A DNA stretch of 64,000 nucleotides from an uncultured Collinsella sp. (GCA_958443265.1 CAUCKA010000008.1:1-64000); one strand, 5' to 3'; shown: positions 8,684-16,043, numbered from the stretch's first letter. Translations and numbers: made by a program. The notes: generated from the letters alone by a model not told the origin.

Positions 8684-9200
8684 ATCGTCTCCCGATTAGA
8701 CGTGCGGGAACCCCCCCCCAAATGCAATTTTCTTCATAAGGGCTACGAACGACGAGCGCACCAGCAGCAATTACTGTTCCATCGGGAATATGCACACCTT
8801 TTAAAATCGTAACGTTTGCCCCAATCCAAACATCGTTACCAACAACAATGTCTTGGTCATTACTGGGTAATTTTTCAGTTGGCCTTACAGCTCGCATAGG
8901 CTTGTCTTTGACATCAGTGCGATGATCACCAGAGATTAGAGTTATATGTGGGCCAAACATAACATCGTTACCGATAATTACTTCTGCGCCCGTTGTCCAA
9001 ATTCTTGTATCGGGCCCAAATGACACATCATTACCGACTGAAATGTTCTCCAAGCCTTGCAAATCGCAACGCTTTCCAAGCGAGAAACCCTTTCCGCACC
9101 GTGCAAAAGACCGTTTAACGAGGGGCTGAACTATAGCTTTACGAGGAAGCGCTTTCACACTGCGGCCAAAACATAGAAGCGACCGCGAAAAAGAGCCCAT
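8673..9200 (-). CDS. Hexapeptide-repeat O-acetyltransferase with a G9 tract
   Basis: A 175-residue left-handed beta-helix acyltransferase of the LbetaH/WcaF-MaoA type, likely to O-acetylate a capsule sugar from acetyl-CoA. Hexapeptide repeats run from about residue 50: ISVGNDVSFGPDTRIW, VIIGNDVMFGPHITLI, and IVVGNDVWIGANVTILKGV ending in VIAAGALVVRSP. The catalytic-type histidine is probably in ISGDHR. Codons for WGGV, 13 residues from the end, form nine consecutive G on the coding strand (8711-8719). Loss or gain of one G would replace the last dozen residues. The gene marks the upstream edge of the AT-rich block and starts 4 nt after the GC-rich capF stop. Confidence 0.85.
   Translation of the reverse strand: MGSFSRSLLCFGRSVKALPRKAIVQPLVKRSFARCGKGFSLGKRCDLQGLENISVGNDVSFGPDTRIWTTGAEVIIGNDVMFGPHITLISGDHRTDVKDKPMRAVRPTEKLPSNDQDIVVGNDVWIGANVTILKGVHIPDGTVIAAGALVVRSPYEENCIWGGVPARLIGRRFDD
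8711..8719 (-). repeat. Homopolymer tract C9/G9 inside a coding region
   Basis: Nine consecutive C on the plus strand, G9 in the acyltransferase coding strand, encoding the end of Trp and Gly-Gly-Val. A -1 slip gives an almost immediate TAA after FPHV; a +1 slip gives about 10 different residues and then TGA. Tracts of this type are classical slipped-strand phase-variation sites. Confidence 0.85.
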
Positions 9201-9204
9201 GCGG

Positions 9205-10422
9205 CTAGACCTCCTCGTAGTAGGTGTCAGGGTTCTCGGGGTCGAAGGGCTCGTTGGCCCACATGACCGTCACGAGGTCCTCGGTGTCGGACAGGTTGGT
9301 GATGGAGTGCGTGTAGCCCGGGATCATCTCGACCACGCACATGTCGGGGCCGCTCACCACGTACTCGTCGACGGGGAACGGGTTACCTTCGGCGTCCTCC
9401 CCCACCTTCCTGAGCCTGATGCTTGCGGTGCCGGAGACCACCAGGAACCTCTCCCACTTGCTCATGTGCCAGTGGTTGCCCTTGGTGATGCCGGGCTTGC
9501 TCACATTCACGCTCACCTGCCCGCGCTCCGGCGTGCGCAGGAACTCCGTGAACGAGCCGCGGCCGTCGACATTGGGCTTCAGGCCGTAGGCGAAGTTCCC
9601 CGGCTCGTAGTGGGACAGGAACGTGCTCCAGAGCTTCTTGGAGAAGGAGCCCTCCGTCAGGTCGGGCACCGAGAGCGTCTCACGGCTGTCGCGGAAGCTG
9701 TCCAGAAGGTAGACGATCTCGCCCAGGGTCTTCACGTCGGTACCGGGGACGTAGCAGAACCCGTCGCCGTCGACGCGCTCCAGCCCCTCGTAGCCGCAGC
9801 GGTGCTCCTCGCCGAGCAGCGCGCCCAGCATCTCGCCGACCAGGTCGTCGATGTAGAGGAGCTCAAGCTCCACGGAGGGGTCGTTGACGGTGTAGGGGCG
9901 GCCGTTGGCGATGGCATCGCAGAAGGTCGCCACGGCGGAGTTGTAGCGCGGTCGGCACCACTTGCCGTAGAGGTTGGGGAAGCGGTAGATGAGCACGGGG
10001 GCGCCGGTCCTCTCGGAATACTCGCGGAACAGGCCCTCCCCCGCGAGCTTGGACACGCCGTAGACCGAGCCCTCGAAGCGGCCCGACAGGCTCGCCTGCG
10101 CGGAGCTGGAGAGCATGACGGGGCACGTGTTCCCGTGGCGCTCGAGGGCACCGAGCAGCGTGGAGGCGAAACCGAAGTTGCCCTCCATGAACTCCGCCTG
10201 GTCCTCGGGGCGGTTGACGCCGGCCAGGTTGAAGACGAAGTCGGCGCGGGAGCAGTAGTCCTCCAGCTCCCCTAGGGCCGAGTCGAGGTCGTACTCCATG
10301 ACCTCGAGGGGAAGGAGGGTCTGGTATTTCTCGCGGCGGTCCTTGCCATCGCGGATGTTCTTCAGCGCGCAGCAGAGGTTCCTGCCCACGAACCCCTTCG
10401 CGCCGGTGACGAGGACGCGCAC
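9205..10422 (-). CDS. capF: CapF, UDP-sugar reductase/epimerase with cupin domain (L-FucNAc pathway)
   Basis: A 405-residue bifunctional enzyme of UDP-N-acetyl-L-fucosamine synthesis. The N-terminal short-chain dehydrogenase domain (residues 1 to about 280) starts MRVLVTGAKGFVGRNL (NAD(P)H-binding GxxGxxG), with the active-site YGVSK at about residue 121. The C-terminal cupin (about 290-405) has GNHWHMSKWERFLV, the metal-binding histidines typical of CapF/WbjC/FnlB. In the family the cupin epimerises C3 and the SDR domain reduces the 4-keto intermediate to UDP-N-acetyl-L-talosamine (pneumosamine). It follows capE after one base, which is the usual capE-capF order. The gene is GC-rich, unlike the acyltransferase beside it, so the recombination boundary lies at about 9200. 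Confidence 0.93.
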   Translation of the reverse strand: MRVLVTGAKGFVGRNLCCALKNIRDGKDRREKYQTLLPLEVMEYDLDSALGELEDYCSRADFVFNLAGVNRPEDQAEFMEGNFGFASTLLGALERHGNTCPVMLSSSAQASLSGRFEGSVYGVSKLAGEGLFREYSERTGAPVLIYRFPNLYGKWCRPRYNSAVATFCDAIANGRPYTVNDPSVELELLYIDDLVGEMLGALLGEEHRCGYEGLERVDGDGFCYVPGTDVKTLGEIVYLLDSFRDSRETLSVPDLTEGSFSKKLWSTFLSHYEPGNFAYGLKPNVDGRGSFTEFLRTPERGQVSVNVSKPGITKGNHWHMSKWERFLVVSGTASIRLRKVGEDAEGNPFPVDEYVVSGPDMCVVEMIPGYTHSITNLSDTEDLVTVMWANEPFDPENPDTYYEEV

Positions 10423-10423
10423 C

Positions 10424-11482
10424 CTACTGCACCGCCTCGTGCTCGCGGCCCTCGAGTGCCAGCTGCACGTACTCGGCGGTCTTGATCTTGGCGATGGTGC
10501 CCGCCACGTCGAGCCTCTCGGTGTTGTGGCTCGTGTAGGACTCGTCGGCCTGGGTCTCCACCTCGCCGTCGACGACGAACTTGTCGTAGTTGAGGTCGCG
10601 CGAGTCGCATGCCACGCGGTAGTAGCCTCCCATGTCCTCGGCGCGCAGTCGCTCCTCGCGGGTCATGAGGGTCTCGAAGAGCTTCTCGCCGTGGCGGGTG
10701 CCGATCACCTGGGTGCCCACGCGGCCGAAGACCTCCTGGACGGCCTCGGCGAGGTCGCCGATCGTGGATGCCGGCGCCTTCTGGATGAACAGGTCGCCGG
10801 GGTTGGCGTGCTCGAAGGCGAACTGCACCAGGTCCACGGCCTCGTCCAGGTTCATGAGGAAGCGGGTCATGTTGGGGTCGGTCACCGTCAGCGGCTCGCC
10901 CTTGCGGATGCGGTCGATGAACAGCGGGATGACGCTGCCGCGCGAGCACATGACGTTGCCGTAGCGGGTGCAGCAGATGGTGGTGCGTCCTGCGCCGTTG
11001 CGGGCGTTGGCGTAGATGATGGACTCCATCATGGCCTTGGACTTGCCCATGGCGTTGATGGGGTAGGCCGCCTTGTCGGTGGACAGGCACACGACGCGGT
11101 CGACGCCCTCCTCGATCGCGGCGTGCAGGACGTTGTCCGTTCCGATGACGTTGGTGCGCACGGCCTCCATGGGGAAGAACTCGCAGGAGGGCACCTGCTT
11201 GAGGGCCGCCGCATGGAAGATGTAGTCCACGCCGTGCATGGCGTCGCGCACGCTCCGGGCGTTGCGGACGTCGCCGATGAAGAAGCGCACCTTGGAGGCG
11301 AGCTCCGGGGACCTCTCCTGCAGGCGGTGGCGCATGTCGTCCTGCTTCTTCTCGTCGCGGGAGAAGATGCGGATCTCGGCCAGGTCGGTGTTCATGAAGT
11401 GCTTGAGCACGGTGTTGCCGAACGAGCCGGTGCCGCCCGTGATCATGAGGGTCTTGTCTTTGAATGCGGTCGTGGATTTCAT
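10424..11482 (-). CDS. capE: CapE, UDP-GlcNAc 4,6-dehydratase/5-epimerase
   Basis: A 352-residue SDR-family enzyme, first step of UDP-N-acetyl-L-fucosamine synthesis: 4,6-dehydration and 5-epimerisation of UDP-GlcNAc. It has the nucleotide-binding MITGGTGSFGNTVL at about residues 13-26, VDYIFHAAALKQVP, and the catalytic M-x3-K arrangement in NAMGKSKAMME. CapE/FnlA-type signatures are CTRYGNVMCSRGSVIPLF and SYTSHNTERLDV near the C-terminus. It is not the membrane-bound CapD/PglF form, since there are no N-terminal helices. It abuts the GT26 gene (stop and start within 1 nt) and precedes capF. GC-rich, matching the conserved flank of the locus. Confidence 0.93.
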   Translation of the reverse strand: MKSTTAFKDKTLMITGGTGSFGNTVLKHFMNTDLAEIRIFSRDEKKQDDMRHRLQERSPELASKVRFFIGDVRNARSVRDAMHGVDYIFHAAALKQVPSCEFFPMEAVRTNVIGTDNVLHAAIEEGVDRVVCLSTDKAAYPINAMGKSKAMMESIIYANARNGAGRTTICCTRYGNVMCSRGSVIPLFIDRIRKGEPLTVTDPNMTRFLMNLDEAVDLVQFAFEHANPGDLFIQKAPASTIGDLAEAVQEVFGRVGTQVIGTRHGEKLFETLMTREERLRAEDMGGYYRVACDSRDLNYDKFVVDGEVETQADESYTSHNTERLDVAGTIAKIKTAEYVQLALEGREHEAVQ

Positions 11483-12265
11483 CTACTTGCCTTCCTTGCG
11501 TTTTGCGCCAGTGAACTGGTAAAAGAGAAACTTTGTGTTAGTAATGAGGTATCGCTTGAAAAGCCGTTTCGGCTCTTGGATAAGTCTGTATAGCCATTCG
11601 AGGCTCAAGTCCTGCATCCAGATCGGTGCCTCCGGCACCACTCCGGCGAGGACATTGAAGGCTCCCCCGACACCGATCATTATTGGCTGGGGGCCACCTT
11701 TAAGCTCATGCATGAGGACTTCCTGGCGAGGCGCACCCAGCGCAATCCATGCGAAGTCTGCACCCGAATCAGCGATACGTCGCGAAAGGTCTCGCTTCTC
11801 GCTATCGGAGAGCGGTCGGAAAACCGAAGGCTCCATGCCAGCTATTTCCAGGCCCGGATATTCCTTTTGAAGTGAATTCTTGAGAGCGTCGAGATTCTTC
11901 TGCTCGTTACCGTAGAAGTAATGGCTCCATCCCTGCTGCAAGGAAATGCTGAAAATCTCTCGCATTAGATCGGGTCCAGTTACACGCCCCATTGACTCTA
12001 TTGTTTTACGTCCAACAACAGATAAAGGCTTGCCGTCGGGAACGGACATGAGGGAGTCCGCTTGGCAGGCCCAATAGGAAGGGTCGTCATGAGCCATAAC
12101 CGACGTGTGAGCATTGGATACGCAAATATACTCGCCATGTAGCTCATCTATATGGCGAGTGAGAAACTCGACGCACTCAGACATATTGGTTCCCGTGATC
12201 GGAACATCGATTACGGGAACACGCTTGAGCTCAACGAATTTTGAATAGTCCCGGAGCATTAGCAC
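11483..12265 (-). CDS. WecG/TagA/CpsF family glycosyltransferase (GT26)
   Basis: A 260-residue GT26 transferase. Family signatures are VSNAHTSVMAHDDPSYW, the conserved PDGKPLSVVGR with the catalytic-type aspartate, GPDLMREIF, YFYGNEQKN, IALGAPRQEVLMHE, and GVGGAFNVLAGVVPEAPIW. GT26 enzymes add the second sugar to an undecaprenyl-diphosphate-linked first sugar and are membrane-associated through a C-terminal amphipathic helix, here about WLYRLIQEPKRLFKRYL. Its start overlaps the phosphoglycosyl transferase stop by 7 nt, so the first two steps of lipid-linked assembly are coupled. Base composition is lower in GC than capE, so it may have its own history. Confidence 0.92.
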   Translation of the reverse strand: MLMLRDYSKFVELKRVPVIDVPITGTNMSECVEFLTRHIDELHGEYICVSNAHTSVMAHDDPSYWACQADSLMSVPDGKPLSVVGRKTIESMGRVTGPDLMREIFSISLQQGWSHYFYGNEQKNLDALKNSLQKEYPGLEIAGMEPSVFRPLSDSEKRDLSRRIADSGADFAWIALGAPRQEVLMHELKGGPQPIMIGVGGAFNVLAGVVPEAPIWMQDLSLEWLYRLIQEPKRLFKRYLITNTKFLFYQFTGAKRKEGK

Positions 12266-13020
12266 GCACCCTTACCGGTGATGACCTCGATCACCGTGAG
12301 AGCGACGATCTTGAGGTCCGTAACGGGACCGCGCTTGGCGATGTACTCCAGGTCGCGCTGAACCATCCCATCGAAACCCGTTGAGTTGCGCTCCGTCACC
12401 TGCCACCAGCCGGTGATCCCGGGCTTCACGGCCAGGCGCTGCAGGTCGTACTCCGTGTACTCGGCCACCTCGTTGGGCAGCGGCGGGCGCGGACCGACGA
12501 CGGACATCTGGCCCAGGAACACGTTGAGGAACTGCGGGAACTCGTCGATGGAGTGCTTGCGGATGAACCTGCCGATCTTGGTGACGCGGGGATCGTCCCT
12601 CATCTTGAACATGGCGCCGGCGATCTCGTTCTGCCCCTTGAGCTCGGCGAGGCGCTCGTCGGCGTCTTTGTACATGGATCGGAACTTCCACATGCGGAAG
12701 GTGGACAGACTGCCGTCGCGGTGGGTCTGGCCCACGCGGATCTGGCTGTAGAACGGGTTGCCCTCGCTCTCCAGGCGGATGGCCGCGGCGAGTACCAGAC
12801 TGGGTATGGCAATGACGGCCAGCACGCAGCCGCTGAATACGATGTCGAAGGCTCGCTTGACGGCCCTGTAGCCCAGGCGCGTGCGGCCCCAGTCCTTCAC
12901 GGCCTGCATGGCCTTGTAGCGCATGCTCGCGTCACCGCCGCTCATTGCCTGGGCAACAAGCGCAGCCCCCACCGGTGCTCCTGCAGAATATTCAGTTTTA
13001 TCTGACAAAATTTCCTTCAA
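12259..13020 (-). CDS. Polyprenyl phosphate sugar-1-phosphate transferase (initiating enzyme)
   Basis: A 253-residue monotopic phosphoglycosyl transferase (bacterial sugar transferase family). It loads the first sugar-1-phosphate on undecaprenyl phosphate at the inner membrane face. A single hydrophobic segment (FDIVFSGCVLAVIAIPSLVL, about residues 64-83) is followed by SQIRVGQTHRDG, the catalytic-region KFRSMYKDADE, RKHSIDEFPQFLNVFLGQMS, VGPRPPLPNEV and GITGWWQVTERN. The substrate is most likely a UDP-HexNAc or UDP-hexose but is not readable. It is the first structural gene after the NusG paralogue, separated from it by a gap with a strong hairpin (13060-13093). Confidence 0.92.
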   Translation of the reverse strand: MKEILSDKTEYSAGAPVGAALVAQAMSGGDASMRYKAMQAVKDWGRTRLGYRAVKRAFDIVFSGCVLAVIAIPSLVLAAAIRLESEGNPFYSQIRVGQTHRDGSLSTFRMWKFRSMYKDADERLAELKGQNEIAGAMFKMRDDPRVTKIGRFIRKHSIDEFPQFLNVFLGQMSVVGPRPPLPNEVAEYTEYDLQRLAVKPGITGWWQVTERNSTGFDGMVQRDLEYIAKRGPVTDLKIVALTVIEVITGKGAC

Positions 13021-13059
13021 ACCTACGTCCCCGTCCCCGGGAATCCTCCCTGTCCCGTT

Positions 13060-13093
13060 AAACAGGCGCCCGTAATTAGGCGATCGCCTGTTT
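13060..13093 (-). promoter_or_regulatory. Hairpin at the end of the NusG-paralogue gene
   Basis: AAACAGGCG at 13060-13068 is exactly complementary to CGCCTGTTT at 13085-13093, with a 16-nt loop that includes the stop codon of the NusG paralogue. On the minus strand there is only a short T-stretch after the stem, so it is a weak intrinsic terminator at best. It lies just before the long polysaccharide operon. A pause, attenuation or antiterminator-recognition site is possible. Confidence 0.6.
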
Positions 13094-13621
13094 TAGGTTT
13101 CGCATTACGCGCTGCTCGGCTGAAAGCACCGCGAGGCCAACGCGGGTGGTTACGCGCCGGCCGCAAAGGTCGAGCTCCAAATAAGCAGTGCTCTTGCGTC
13201 TGTTAATGTTTTTGATAAGGCCCTCGTGGCCCAGTAGAGGACCTGCCGTCACTACGACCTGATCACCGTCTTTTAGGGCTTCGCTCATGGGAACCACGCG
13301 GGCTCCCCTATGCGTAAAGTCGCCAATAAGCTGGACCTCTTCTTTTGCCAGCGGCACAAACTGACCGTCCTGGGATAGCACCCGGGCAAAGTCGTCCATG
13401 CGCAGCAGATACTGTTGCACGGTGCGGGGATCTGCCGTATCGCAGATAAGGTAACCGGGAAAGAGCGACTTGGTCGTGTTGACCCATTCGCCGTGTACCT
13501 TGATCTCGGTTTGAAATTGGGGATAAAAGAGCTCCTGCATGGCGCCAGCCGGCACCACGCGCTCGATGCGCTCGCGCATTACGTCTTCGCGACCGTTAAT
13601 GACCTGAATCACATACCACAC
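13076..13621 (-). CDS. NusG paralogue, operon-specific antiterminator (RfaH/LoaP type)
   Basis: About 181 residues. The N-terminal NGN domain opens WYVIQVINGREDVMRERIER, with FPGYLICDTADP. The C-terminal KOW domain reads DGDQVVVTAGPLLGHEG, then INRRKSTAYLELDLCGR. It is too short and too divergent for the housekeeping NusG. Such paralogues head long polysaccharide operons and keep RNA polymerase elongating. The INRRKS KOW sequence resembles the LoaP group. The longest frame begins with GTG at 13628-13630, directly against AAGGGG. The GTG at 13619-13621 is nine bases from that Shine-Dalgarno and gives the usual start just before WYV, so I chose it. The 5' leader (13645-13740) folds into a long imperfect hairpin. 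Confidence 0.88.
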   Translation of the reverse strand: MWYVIQVINGREDVMRERIERVVPAGAMQELFYPQFQTEIKVHGEWVNTTKSLFPGYLICDTADPRTVQQYLLRMDDFARVLSQDGQFVPLAKEEVQLIGDFTHRGARVVPMSEALKDGDQVVVTAGPLLGHEGLIKNINRRKSTAYLELDLCGRRVTTRVGLAVLSAEQRVMRNLKQAIA

Positions 13622-13644
13622 GAGCACCACCCCCTTGCTGTCTT

Positions 13645-13740
13645 ACGTGTGGCTCACGGGGTTTGGGTATGGCTTCGCCAGGGCGCTTGTGCGCGAAGGC
13701 GCTCCATATTCAAACCCTGAGCCCAGTTAGACAAGCACGT
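13645..13740 (-). promoter_or_regulatory. Long structured 5' leader of the NusG-paralogue operon
   Basis: Nested complementary segments on the plus strand: ACGTG 13645-13649 with CACGT 13736-13740; GGCTCA 13651-13656 with TGAGCC 13718-13723; GGGTTTG 13659-13665 with CAAACCC 13711-13717; TATGG near 13668-13672 with CCATA near 13704-13708; CTTCGC near 13673-13678 with GCGAAG near 13693-13698. Together they form one imperfect hairpin ending about 15-25 nt before the Shine-Dalgarno. No T-run follows, so this is a regulatory leader rather than a terminator. Confidence 0.7.
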
Positions 13741-14375
13741 GGCTCTGCCCCACCGTGAACGGTATGTATACGTGCAGTTGCTAGAGTCGCGGACGTGTAT
13801 CGCAAAAATGACCGCGACCCCAGCTGGCTGCGTGCGGCCTAGTCAAGCGGGAACAAAACTGGACCGCACGCAAACAGCTGCAAGACTGCTGAAATTTGTC
13901 ATGAAATATCGAATCGAAAAAACAGCTTACACAAAGTCAAGAACAAATGCTTTCGATGCGATACGCATGACAACGCTATTGGAGCTCGTGGTTTTTCTGG
14001 CACCGCCGTTACGGCCGGATGCTGATCGACCCTGCGCTTTGCGGCTTGTTGGAGCCGTGAGCACAGTTGAACCCATGTAACGTTAGGTATCCTAGCACAG
14101 CAGGTGGCCCATGCGTTTTGGGGTGTGTTGAGCAACATATTGTTTATTTGCCGTGGTTATGGGGGATATTGTGCCGTCTTGCACACATTGCCGCAGGTTT
14201 ATGGGGGTGTGTGCGTTGGTGAGCAACGCCTGAGTTGTCTTGCTGAGGGCGTGAATTGCTCAAACTATTAAGTTTGGCTAACAAACTTTGTACAAAACCG
14301 GGAAGGTAATTGCGCAACTTTTTGCGGGGTGGGCGCGGGCGCACGCGTCACTTTCGTTTGTGGGGTTGAGGGATA
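13741..14375. other. Intergenic region that must hold the capsule-operon promoter
   Basis: No convincing coding frame on either strand. The tRNA terminator at 14376-14408 closes the upstream transcript, so the promoter for the polysaccharide operon should lie here on the minus strand. One weak -35-like box is TTGACT (complement of about 13935-13940), with no good -10 at the right distance. CAAACT-ATTA-AGTTTG at 14261-14276 is a perfect palindrome that could be an operator. I cannot pick a promoter with confidence. Confidence 0.4.
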
Positions 14376-14408
14376 TGAAAAGAGGCCACCGAATACCCGT
14401 TGGCCTCT
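14376..14408 (-). terminator. Rho-independent terminator of tRNA-Ala
   Basis: AGAGGCCA at 14381-14388 pairs with TGGCCTCT at 14401-14408, with a 12-nt loop. On the minus strand the stem is followed by TTTTC. It begins 11 nt after the CCA end of the tRNA. Confidence 0.85.
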
Positions 14409-14419
14409 TAGAATCACGA

Positions 14420-14495
14420 TGGTGGAGACGAGGGGGATCGAACCCCTGACCTCTTGACTGCCAGTCAAGCGCTCTCCCAGCTGAGCTACGCCCCC
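14420..14495 (-). tRNA. tRNA-Ala (anticodon GGC), CCA encoded
   Basis: The minus strand folds into a full cloverleaf: acceptor GGGGGCG with CGTCTCC (two G-U pairs), D arm GCTC/GAGC, anticodon stem CTTGA/TCAAG with loop CTGGCAG, so the anticodon is GGC, and T arm AGGGG/CCCCT around TTCGATC. The discriminator A is followed by an encoded CCA at 14420-14422. It reads GCC/GCU alanine codons, GCC being abundant in this GC-rich genome. It has its own promoter and terminator. Confidence 0.97.
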
Positions 14496-14508
14496 GTGAC
14501 GAAGTAGT

Positions 14509-14537
14509 ACTATAGGGGAAGATTCTTAGTTGTGCAA
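14509..14537 (-). promoter_or_regulatory. Promoter of tRNA-Ala
   Basis: On the minus strand TTGCAC (14532-14537) is followed after 17 nt by TATAGT (14509-14514), and the tRNA begins 13 nt further on. This is a near-consensus vegetative promoter at the right distance. Confidence 0.85.
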
Positions 14538-14569
14538 GAAGTTTTTTTTGGGTTGTTTCCGTCACTTAC

Positions 14570-14651
14570 GGGTTTTCCTGGGACGGGGCCGAATTGACAG
14601 ATTTTGACTTCGGCAAAATCTGTCAATTAACCCATCGTCCCGATAAAACCC
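14570..14651. repeat. Long interrupted palindrome downstream of thiN
   Basis: Nested arms: GGGTTTT 14570-14576 with AAAACCC 14645-14651; GGGACG 14580-14585 with CGTCCC 14636-14641; GGG with CCC; and a perfect 15-bp core, AATTGACAGATTTTG 14592-14606 with its complement at 14614-14628, around a 7-nt loop. It follows the thiamine pyrophosphokinase stop and may terminate that transcript. Its size and layered symmetry look like a REP or MITE-type element. Confidence 0.75.
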
Positions 14652-14666
14652 TCACGCGGCGATGCC

Positions 14667-15308
14667 TTACTTGTAGAGGTAGGCGATTGCGGTTCCTTGG
14701 TGGACTTGGATCTTGGCCGTTTTCCTGACGACATTAGAGATGCCGGTGTCGGCTAACAGGCCTAGGGGGCTGCGATCTAGCTCCCACTCTAGACCGTGTT
14801 CGCTTATCTCTGTGTTGGGAGCGATGGCGATGATGGAAAAGGTTTTGCCCTCGGCGCCCTCGATGGTCCAGGTCTCGTCCTGGTGCAGGATTCTAGCCGT
14901 CACTTCGTCTTCTTCGATCCAGACGGGGGCGTCCGCATGGCCTGCCAGTAGCCCTAACACAGACAGGGCCATGTCCGGGCGGCCGCCGGTGGCGCAAGTC
15001 GCAACCACTTCGGCGCCCGGCCAGCGGCGGCGAACGGAATCGAGCGCCAATGCCAGATCGGTATAGTCCTTGTAGGGGTTGTGACGCTCCACCTCAAAGG
15101 CTTCGGCGGCATCGACCAGTGCGCGTCCCTCATCGCTTACGGTGTCGGCATCGCCCACGTAGACGTCGCAGTTCAGGCCAGCGCCCAGCAGCGCGTCGAG
15201 CCCGCGGTCCACGGCGACAACGTGGTCGCACTCCCCTGCCAGGTGGCACAGCAACTCGGGGCTCGCCAGCACCGGCGAGCCGCAAACTACTAATACTTTG
15301 CAAGCCAC
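14667..15308 (-). CDS. thiN: Thiamine pyrophosphokinase
   Basis: A 213-residue enzyme that converts thiamine plus ATP to thiamine diphosphate in the cytosol. The N-terminal catalytic domain has VAVDRGLDALLGAGL, DVYVGDADTVSDEG, HNPYKDYTDLALAL (the acidic KDxTD motif that binds Mg-ATP) and ATGGRPDMALSVLGLL. The C-terminal beta domain, with FSIIAIAPN and ISNVV near the end, is the thiamine-binding part. Length is normal for the family. Translation probably starts at GTG (15306-15308), nine bases after the HAD phosphatase stop and preceded by GAGGG, so the two form an operon. It ends just before the long palindrome at 14570-14651. Confidence 0.92.
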   Translation of the reverse strand: MACKVLVVCGSPVLASPELLCHLAGECDHVVAVDRGLDALLGAGLNCDVYVGDADTVSDEGRALVDAAEAFEVERHNPYKDYTDLALALDSVRRRWPGAEVVATCATGGRPDMALSVLGLLAGHADAPVWIEEDEVTARILHQDETWTIEGAEGKTFSIIAIAPNTEISEHGLEWELDRSPLGLLADTGISNVVRKTAKIQVHQGTAIAYLYK

Positions 15309-15317
15309 GGCCCTCGC

Positions 15318-16007
15318 CTAGCCTTCAAACGAAAGCACGCGGGCCAGGTCCAGGTCCTCGTAGCTATCGATAAAGATGTCGCAGTTATCGCGAACCTCGT
15401 CGCGCTGCATGCGGCCGTGCGGGTCATAAATACCAACGCGTTTAAATCCAGCAGTGCCAGAGCTCTTAAGTCCAAAGACGGCGTCCTCAAACACCCACGC
15501 CCGCTCAAACTTGCGCCCGTGACGCTCTTCCAGTCGGCGCAGCGCCAACTCGTACACATCGGGGAATTGCTTGGAGCGCCCCGCCTCACCCGTCGTGGTA
15601 ATAAACTCCAGATAGCGATCAAGGCCAGCACCCGCAAGGGCGGACTGCACCAGTTCGGCCGGCGTGGACGTGGCCACGCACATCGCAATGCCGGCCGCCT
15701 TCGCCTGCTCCAAAAATGCAAGCAGGCCCTCGCGCGGCGGCACCTTGGAGTAGCCATCAATCAAAATCTCGCCCAGCTCGCGATACAGCTCCTCGCCATT
15801 CGCGCCAATGCCCCACGTGTCGTGGTATGCCTGGCACTCGTCCTCCAGCGACAAATGCTCAAACTGGGCAAAATCGTCGACCGTTACAGCAATGCCATAA
15901 CGGCGCAATAACTCGGGCTGGGCATAGGCCCAAACGGGGGTGCTATTAACCAGTGTTCCGTCGCAATCGAAAATAAAAGCAACATTGGGAGCGGCGGTCT
16001 GGGACAT
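15318..16007 (-). CDS. HAD-superfamily phosphatase (beta-phosphoglucomutase/Gph-like)
   Basis: About 229 residues, haloacid-dehalogenase fold, cytosolic. Motif I is FIFDCDGTLVNSTPVW with the nucleophilic Asp; a helical cap runs from about 20 to 95; motif II is in CVATSTPAELV; motifs III and IV are near GRSKQFPDVYELAL and WVFEDAVFGLKSSG. The substrate is unknown; small sugar or cofactor phosphates are typical. The open frame could start at 16028, but the ATG at 16005-16007 (MSQTAAP) has AAAGG at the right distance and is preferred. It is co-transcribed with thiN. Its upstream region holds GGTAAAAC-type repeats shared with divergent glgB, so the same regulator might touch both. Confidence 0.88.
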   Translation of the reverse strand: MSQTAAPNVAFIFDCDGTLVNSTPVWAYAQPELLRRYGIAVTVDDFAQFEHLSLEDECQAYHDTWGIGANGEELYRELGEILIDGYSKVPPREGLLAFLEQAKAAGIAMCVATSTPAELVQSALAGAGLDRYLEFITTTGEAGRSKQFPDVYELALRRLEERHGRKFERAWVFEDAVFGLKSSGTAGFKRVGIYDPHGRMQRDEVRDNCDIFIDSYEDLDLARVLSFEG

Positions 16008-16043
16008 AAACGTACCTTTCGATGTCAAATGGTAAACAACCTG

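Noticed and set aside
9199..10275. Long plus-strand frame of 358 codons opposite capF
   Set aside because: It is an antisense shadow of capF caused by high GC third positions; the composition is Val/Gly/Leu/Ala-biased without any motif, and capF on the other strand is certain.
13739..14344. Several small frames in the region between the NusG paralogue and tRNA-Ala
   Set aside because: None has a good start site or protein-like composition; the region fits a promoter and leader better.
14420..14651. tRNA-Ala as an integration site for a genomic island
   Set aside because: No integrase gene and no duplicated tRNA 3' end was found in the window; the palindrome at 14570 does not match the tRNA sequence.
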